Origin: Candidatus Helarchaeota archaeon
GTDB taxonomy: Archaea > Asgardarchaeota > Lokiarchaeia > Helarchaeales > HEL-GB-A
Assembly (NCBI GenBank): GCA_013375455.1
Contig: JABXJT010000118.1
Location: 1 to 9,271, forward strand
Direction: 5' to 3'
DNA length: 9,271 nucleotides
This document shows, one piece after another, positions 6,289 to 9,271 of this stretch (within the stretch, counting starts at the first letter, position 1; each line of letters opens with the position of its first letter). Under the pieces are notes generated by a model. The model saw only the letters and a list, made by a program, of their open reading frames with translations. It was not told where the DNA came from and did not search any database. Position numbers and translations under genes: made by a program.

Positions 6289-7275
6289 TCATTCAATCTT
6301 AATGATATACATGGAACTGGCGATCGCAATTCCCTTTAATTCATGAGTTTTTCCGTTCCATTCCAAAGTACCACTGCAGGACGCCGGTCCGGTTATGAAA
6401 GTTGCACGTAAATTGAAGAGTTCTCTGCCTATTACCTTATAGGTGCATGGGAGGCGGGTTATCGTTAGGTCCATTTTAGTGCCCTCTTCGTCTGCTGTAA
6501 GGCGAATTTTGGTAGGATAGTCAAGGTGTGGTAATTCCGCAGTCTCAAGATTTTCAATTTTATATTCCTTAAAAGTGCCGTAATCTTCACCATTTTCCGT
6601 GAAAAAAATCATCTGTTCTTGGGGAGTATCATCGAGGTTGTAGCTAGTACCAATATTGATGCAAAGATTTTTCCCTTTACCCTCAGCGCGGGGAATACCT
6701 ATCCAGAGCCACCCTTTGGTTACGAAAGGATCAATGAGACCTCTCACGTGCTCGTAATATCCATCGCCCTGGACAGGATATGCCTTGCCCTCCTCGGTGA
6801 TCGTCCCATTCACTATTATGCGCGGAATAAAGTAATCATGAAGGTAAGAAGATTTGGATTTAATCACTTTCTCGCCGTTTTGCGTCACCCATTTCGGATC
6901 TGTATCGCCTTTTAACTTCAAGTCAATGATGTATTTCTTTTCGGGGCTCTCAAAGTATAAATGGTAATCTGGATGCATTCCTTTGAAGAAATTATTCTGA
7001 TATTGAACATCGACACCCTTCTTACTCGCTTTAAGAGACTTGGGCTTCAAATCCATGTAGCCGATATCAATAGCATCTTCCACATCAGGCGGAAATAGCC
7101 ACATGCTATTAAATTCTCGGATGCCTCGTGTCGTTAAAAAGGTGCATACGAGCGCCCAATTCGCGAACTTTGGGTGGGACTCATCAAAAATTGCGCCAAC
7201 ATAGTACCATTCTTGGGAATCTCTCTTATGAAAGCCTTCATCATCCTCTGTTAAGACTTGGTCATAGTTCGACAT
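6289..7275 (-). CDS. CrtC/AttH-like double-lipocalin-fold protein
   Basis: The 328-residue protein has the N-terminal QEWYYVGAIFD block (21-31), equivalent to the EWWYFNG motif of AttH/CrtC proteins. It also has a central GDGYYEHVRG block (170-179) followed by GWLWIGI (188-194), where CrtC-type proteins carry their conserved His and acidic residues. The sequence is otherwise beta-rich with no signal peptide or membrane helix. The superfamily includes carotenoid hydratases and many uncharacterised lipid- or terpenoid-linked proteins; the substrate here is unknown. It is not a copy of the 2831-3826 product, because the signature blocks differ (EHVRG against RDHSWG). The ATG is supported by GAGGGA (7281-7286), 5 nt upstream. 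It has its own promoter and terminator. Confidence 0.62.
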   Translation of the reverse strand: MSNYDQVLTEDDEGFHKRDSQEWYYVGAIFDESHPKFANWALVCTFLTTRGIREFNSMWLFPPDVEDAIDIGYMDLKPKSLKASKKGVDVQYQNNFFKGMHPDYHLYFESPEKKYIIDLKLKGDTDPKWVTQNGEKVIKSKSSYLHDYFIPRIIVNGTITEEGKAYPVQGDGYYEHVRGLIDPFVTKGWLWIGIPRAEGKGKNLCINIGTSYNLDDTPQEQMIFFTENGEDYGTFKEYKIENLETAELPHLDYPTKIRLTADEEGTKMDLTITRLPCTYKVIGRELFNLRATFITGPASCSGTLEWNGKTHELKGIAIASSMYIIKIE

Positions 7276-7314
7276 GTTAATCCCTCAGAGATTATACTAA
7301 AATTATAGGGTGTT

Positions 7315-7337
7315 GTATTTTAAAGAGTTATTATAAC
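7315..7337 (-). promoter_or_regulatory. TATA box with an adjoining palindrome (possible operator)
   Basis: On the minus strand CTTTAAAATAC (7325-7315) is a TATA box that would start transcription near 7293, giving a leader of about 18 nt that contains GAGGGA. One base upstream sits the perfect palindrome GTTATTATAAC (7327-7337), where a regulator would block or aid TFB/TBP binding. GTGTT (7310-7314) and AACAC (7341-7345) form a further flanking inverted pair. Confidence 0.4.
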
Positions 7338-7364
7338 GGTAACACACTTTAATGGAGTTTGAGG

Positions 7365-7372
7365 AAAAAAAA
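7365..7372 (-). terminator. T-run terminator after the PH-like gene
   Basis: Eight consecutive A bases on the plus strand give TTTTTTTT on the minus strand, 10 nt beyond the TAA at 7382-7384. Such U-rich tracts are the normal archaeal termination signal. No hairpin is evident. Confidence 0.55.
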
Positions 7373-7381
7373 TAGGGGTAT

Positions 7382-7840
7382 TTATTTGGACATCTTTGAC
7401 ATGATGAACTTTTTATATTCATTAAGACGGTTTAACCATTCTGTTTTAGGTTCTTTTCCGATGCCTTTTTCTTTCCCTTGATGGGGTGCTATTAGAAATT
7501 TCCCCGTTTTACCTGTGTATTTTTCGCCCATATAATCTAGGTATATTCTAAGAATAAATTTTGACTTCTTATCAATCAATTCATAAATTGCGTCAAGAGG
7601 GATCACCTGTATAGCTTTTGCGCCAGCTAACTTCCATACGGGCGTAAATGCGCCGGTCTTCGGTTTACCACGCGAATATATTTTCTTATCGGTAATTACG
7701 TATAATCCACTTGTTCTCGATCCAAGTCCTTCAAAAATGCCAATGAATTTGTATTGGATCGTTTCATCAGGGGGTATCAGGGTTTCAATTTCAGGCCAAT
7801 ACTTGCTCACTAACTTGGAAAACCACGGATATTCACTCAT
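7382..7840 (-). CDS. Small protein with a probable PH-like (bPH/GRAM-type) domain
   Basis: The 152-residue product has a short N-terminal helix. A run of predicted strands follows, including DETIQYKFIGIFEG (25-38) and SGLYVITDKKIYSRGK (44-59). The latter closely resembles the ITDKRLI hairpin of bacterial PH-like and GRAM domains. Further strands (IQVIPLDAIYELIDKK, KFILRIYLDYMGEKY) and a closing amphipathic helix (about 131-148) complete a PH-like plan. The protein is basic and has no signal or membrane segment. Such domains bind lipids or proteins at membranes; that role is inferred, not shown. The ATG follows GGTGAT, which complements the 16S tail. A TATA-like ATTTTTATACT at 7891-7901 lies upstream. 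It is divergent from the GTPase gene, 218 nt away. The fold call is moderate; sequence similarity to a named family is weak by eye. Confidence 0.6.
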   Translation of the reverse strand: MSEYPWFSKLVSKYWPEIETLIPPDETIQYKFIGIFEGLGSRTSGLYVITDKKIYSRGKPKTGAFTPVWKLAGAKAIQVIPLDAIYELIDKKSKFILRIYLDYMGEKYTGKTGKFLIAPHQGKEKGIGKEPKTEWLNRLNEYKKFIMSKMSK

Positions 7841-7926
7841 ACCATCACCAACATCACTAAAAAAAATCTAACTCTATTATATCCTAATGGAGTATAAAAA
7901 TGTGTCATTAACTCTAAACATTTTCT

Positions 7927-8243
7927 TTTTAATAATCGACGAAGTTTTGCACGGTCTTTGAATCTAATTCTGTCTCTAGAATAGTTATCCACATTGAATA
8001 ATACTATTTAATTACAGAAGTAAGCTTTTTATACTACTTTAGAATCATTCATTTTCAAATGAGAAATGTAGACTCACGCTATAAAATCCTAGTTCTTGGG
8101 GACGGATTTGTGGGCAAGACAGCGATTACCATTCGCTTTTGTGACGACAAATTTGACGAAGAGTACAAAATGACTATCGGTGTTAATTTTGGTTCAAAAG
8201 ATATAATTCATGAGGGGCGGATATATCAATTAATACTGTGGGA
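7927..8243 (+). repeat. Tandem duplication, copy 1 (promoter region plus GTPase 5' end)
   Basis: The upstream stretch starting TTTTAATAATCGACGAAG at 7927 recurs at 8944, and the start codon at 8059 recurs at 9087. The upstream 90 nt match with about six mismatches and two 1-nt gaps. The next 40-50 nt are diverged apart from the TATA box and the last bases before the ATG. The coding part matches at 178 of 185 positions. The limits given are only those visible; the repeat unit is about 1.02-1.03 kb. Confidence 0.9.
8025..8035 (+). promoter_or_regulatory. TATA box of GTPase copy 1 (leaderless)
   Basis: CTTTTTATACT is centred about 29 nt before the ATG at 8059, and no Shine-Dalgarno site precedes the ATG. 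The same element at the same distance is kept in copy 2 although the surrounding bases have diverged, which supports its function. Confidence 0.65.
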
Positions 8244-8916
8244 TGTTGCAGGTCAGCAGAGGTTCAGTTTCTTTAGAACACAATATTATAGGGGGGCTCT
8301 TGGCATAATCCTGGTTTATGATAAAACAAATAGACTGACTTTGTATGATCTACCAAATTGGGTTGCTGAGTCCCAGGAAAATATTGGTCAAAAACCAATT
8401 GTTGTTGCTGGCAACAAGGCTGATTTACCAGGCGCGCAAGTAACATATGAAGAGGGCAAAAATTTTGCTGAATCTTTGAATGCTCCTTTTTTTGAAACAT
8501 CTGCCAAAACGAATCACAATATTGGGAATATGTTCTTGTCTTTGATTGAGTTGATTAGAGGAGAAAGGATTTCGAATTCTCTTAGAATTGATTCATATGA
8601 TGGTCTCGAATATGGCTTCAACTCTTTAGAACAATTGCTCGAACCTTTGAGCGCTGCAGAAATTGTTCAATATCATGAGATTGATATCATTGCTGATGCC
8701 ATTATGCGTCTTAAACAAACAATTTTTAAGTCGAATCCGTATTCCTGCGTACTTGGCAACATAAGTGACTGGATTCACTATTTAGGCACCTACGGAACTC
8801 AGGGATTAATACAAGAGGACCAAAAAATTCAACTCATTAAAAGTTATAATTACTGGAAGCAGAATTATACTCAAAGTCTTCCGGATGGACAAGCAGTCAC
8901 GGCTAGCTTTTTATGA
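8059..8916 (+). CDS. Rab/Ras-like small GTPase with a ~115-residue C-terminal extension
   Basis: All five G boxes are present: GDGFVGKT (14-21) for phosphate, T39 in MTIGVNF as the switch I threonine, WDVAGQ (61-66) with the catalytic Gln66, NKAD (119-122) and ETSAK (146-150). This is an intact, probably active GTPase switch of the Ras/Rab/Arf class typical of Asgard archaea. The GTPase fold ends near residue 168. The remaining 115 or so residues, with helices around EQLLEPLSAAEIVQYHEIDIIADAI and a Trp/Tyr-rich end, match nothing I recognise and could be an effector or membrane-targeting part. There is no C-terminal cysteine for prenylation; the protein ends TASFL. The ATG is fixed by the leaderless promoter and by conservation in copy 2. 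It is divergent from the PH-like gene and followed by its tandem duplicate. Confidence 0.93.
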   Translation: MRNVDSRYKILVLGDGFVGKTAITIRFCDDKFDEEYKMTIGVNFGSKDIIHEGRIYQLILWDVAGQQRFSFFRTQYYRGALGIILVYDKTNRLTLYDLPNWVAESQENIGQKPIVVAGNKADLPGAQVTYEEGKNFAESLNAPFFETSAKTNHNIGNMFLSLIELIRGERISNSLRIDSYDGLEYGFNSLEQLLEPLSAAEIVQYHEIDIIADAIMRLKQTIFKSNPYSCVLGNISDWIHYLGTYGTQGLIQEDQKIQLIKSYNYWKQNYTQSLPDGQAVTASFL

Positions 8917-9052
8917 TAAGTTGAATGAATGCCATGAAATTCCTTTTAATAATCGAGGAAGTCTTGCACGGTCTTTGAATCTTATTCTGTCTTCTATAGT
9001 AGTTAACCACATTGAATAATACTATTTAATTTACAGCAATAATGTATGTTAT

Positions 9053-9063
9053 CTTTTTATATA
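9053..9063 (+). promoter_or_regulatory. TATA box of GTPase copy 2 (leaderless)
   Basis: CTTTTTATATA is centred about 29 nt before the ATG at 9087, matching copy 1 in sequence and spacing. The ATG is preceded by the conserved ATTTTCAA and no ribosome site. Confidence 0.62.
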
Positions 9064-9086
9064 TCTTCATATTCATCTATTTTCAA

Positions 9087-9271
9087 ATGAGAGATGTAGA
9101 TTCACGCTATAAAATTCTAGTTCTTGGGGACGGATTTGTAGGCAAGACAGCGATTACCATTCGCTTTTGTGACGACCAATTTGACGAAGCGTATAAAATG
9201 ACTATCGGTGTTAATTTTGGTTCAAAAGATATAATTCATGAGGGGCGGATATATCAATTAATACTGTGGGA
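9087..9271 (+). CDS. Second Rab/Ras-like small GTPase (partial, runs off the right edge)
   Basis: The first 61 codons are visible and give the same G1 box (GDGFVGKT), switch I (MTIGVNF) and the strand ending QLILW as copy 1. Three residues differ (Asn3 to Asp, Lys31 to Gln, Glu35 to Ala), and there are four silent changes. The reading frame is intact and the promoter is kept, so it looks like a working paralogue rather than a pseudogene, as far as visible. Changes at 31 and 35 lie beside switch I and might alter partner choice. The presence of the C-terminal extension cannot be judged here. Confidence 0.9.
   Translation, partial: MRDVDSRYKILVLGDGFVGKTAITIRFCDDQFDEAYKMTIGVNFGSKDIIHEGRIYQLILW

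Larger units (their letters stand above)
8944..9271 (+). repeat. Tandem duplication, copy 2 (promoter region plus GTPase 5' end, cut by the window)
   Basis: This is the second copy of the segment beginning at 7927. The conserved upstream block includes GCACGGTCTTTGAATCT and ACATTGAATAATACTATTTA. The block-to-ATG distance is 11 nt longer than in copy 1. From 9195 to the window edge the two copies are identical. Confidence 0.9.

Noticed and set aside
7841..8058. A small gene or RNA in the 218-nt divergent gap
   Set aside because: No convincing open frame, tRNA-like fold or stable hairpin was seen. The conserved block shared with 8944-9034 is explained by the tandem duplication.
8273..8500. Minus-strand open frame inside the GTPase gene
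   Set aside because: It is fully antisense to codons for conserved GTPase motifs and has no promoter or recognisable product.
8902..8916. C-terminal prenylation signal on the GTPase
   Set aside because: The protein ends TASFL with no cysteine near the end, so neither a CaaX nor a Rab-type CC/CxC motif is present.

Overview
The window looks like a chromosome segment of an Asgard archaeon. The main clue is a Ras/Rab-type small GTPase gene (8059-8916) followed by a second, nearly identical copy that runs off the right edge. Other archaeal signs are TATA boxes about 27-29 nt upstream of start codons (leaderless promoters), Shine-Dalgarno sites matching the archaeal 16S tail, and a surface protein dense in N-glycosylation sequons. 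Most of the DNA is AT-rich, but the surface-protein gene at the left is clearly richer in G+C. Lineage below Asgard level cannot be decided by reading alone.

Layout. Positions 3-101 probably hold the 3' end of a plus-strand gene entering from the left. A large minus-strand gene (137-2185) encodes a secreted, membrane-anchored protein: signal peptide, about eight 41-residue beta-propeller repeats, ten 23-residue calcium-binding thrombospondin-3-like repeats, one membrane helix and a basic proline-rich tail. Next on the minus strand is a stand-alone phosphohistidine swivel domain of the PEP-synthase type (2358-2720). Divergent from it, a two-gene plus-strand operon (2831-3826 and 3835-5073) encodes a CrtC/AttH-like (DUF7064/7065-type) protein and a 412-residue protein I do not recognise. 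Converging on that operon with only 4 nt between stop codons is an enolase-superfamily enzyme of the mandelate racemase/acid-sugar dehydratase type (5078-6208, minus). Then come a second, divergent CrtC/AttH-like protein (6289-7275, minus) and a small PH-like-domain protein (7382-7840, minus). The latter is divergent from the GTPase pair.

How the genes may work together. The middle (2.36-7.28 kb) looks like a small metabolic neighbourhood: two CrtC/AttH-superfamily proteins, an enolase-superfamily enzyme, an orphan protein always likely to be co-translated with one of the CrtC-like proteins, and a detached phosphotransfer domain. No pathway can be named. The right end (7.38-9.27 kb) pairs a PH-like protein with duplicated Rab-like GTPases and may concern membrane or signalling functions. 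The left gene is a surface receptor or adhesin-like protein. No RNA genes, CRISPR arrays, insertion sequences or phage genes were seen.
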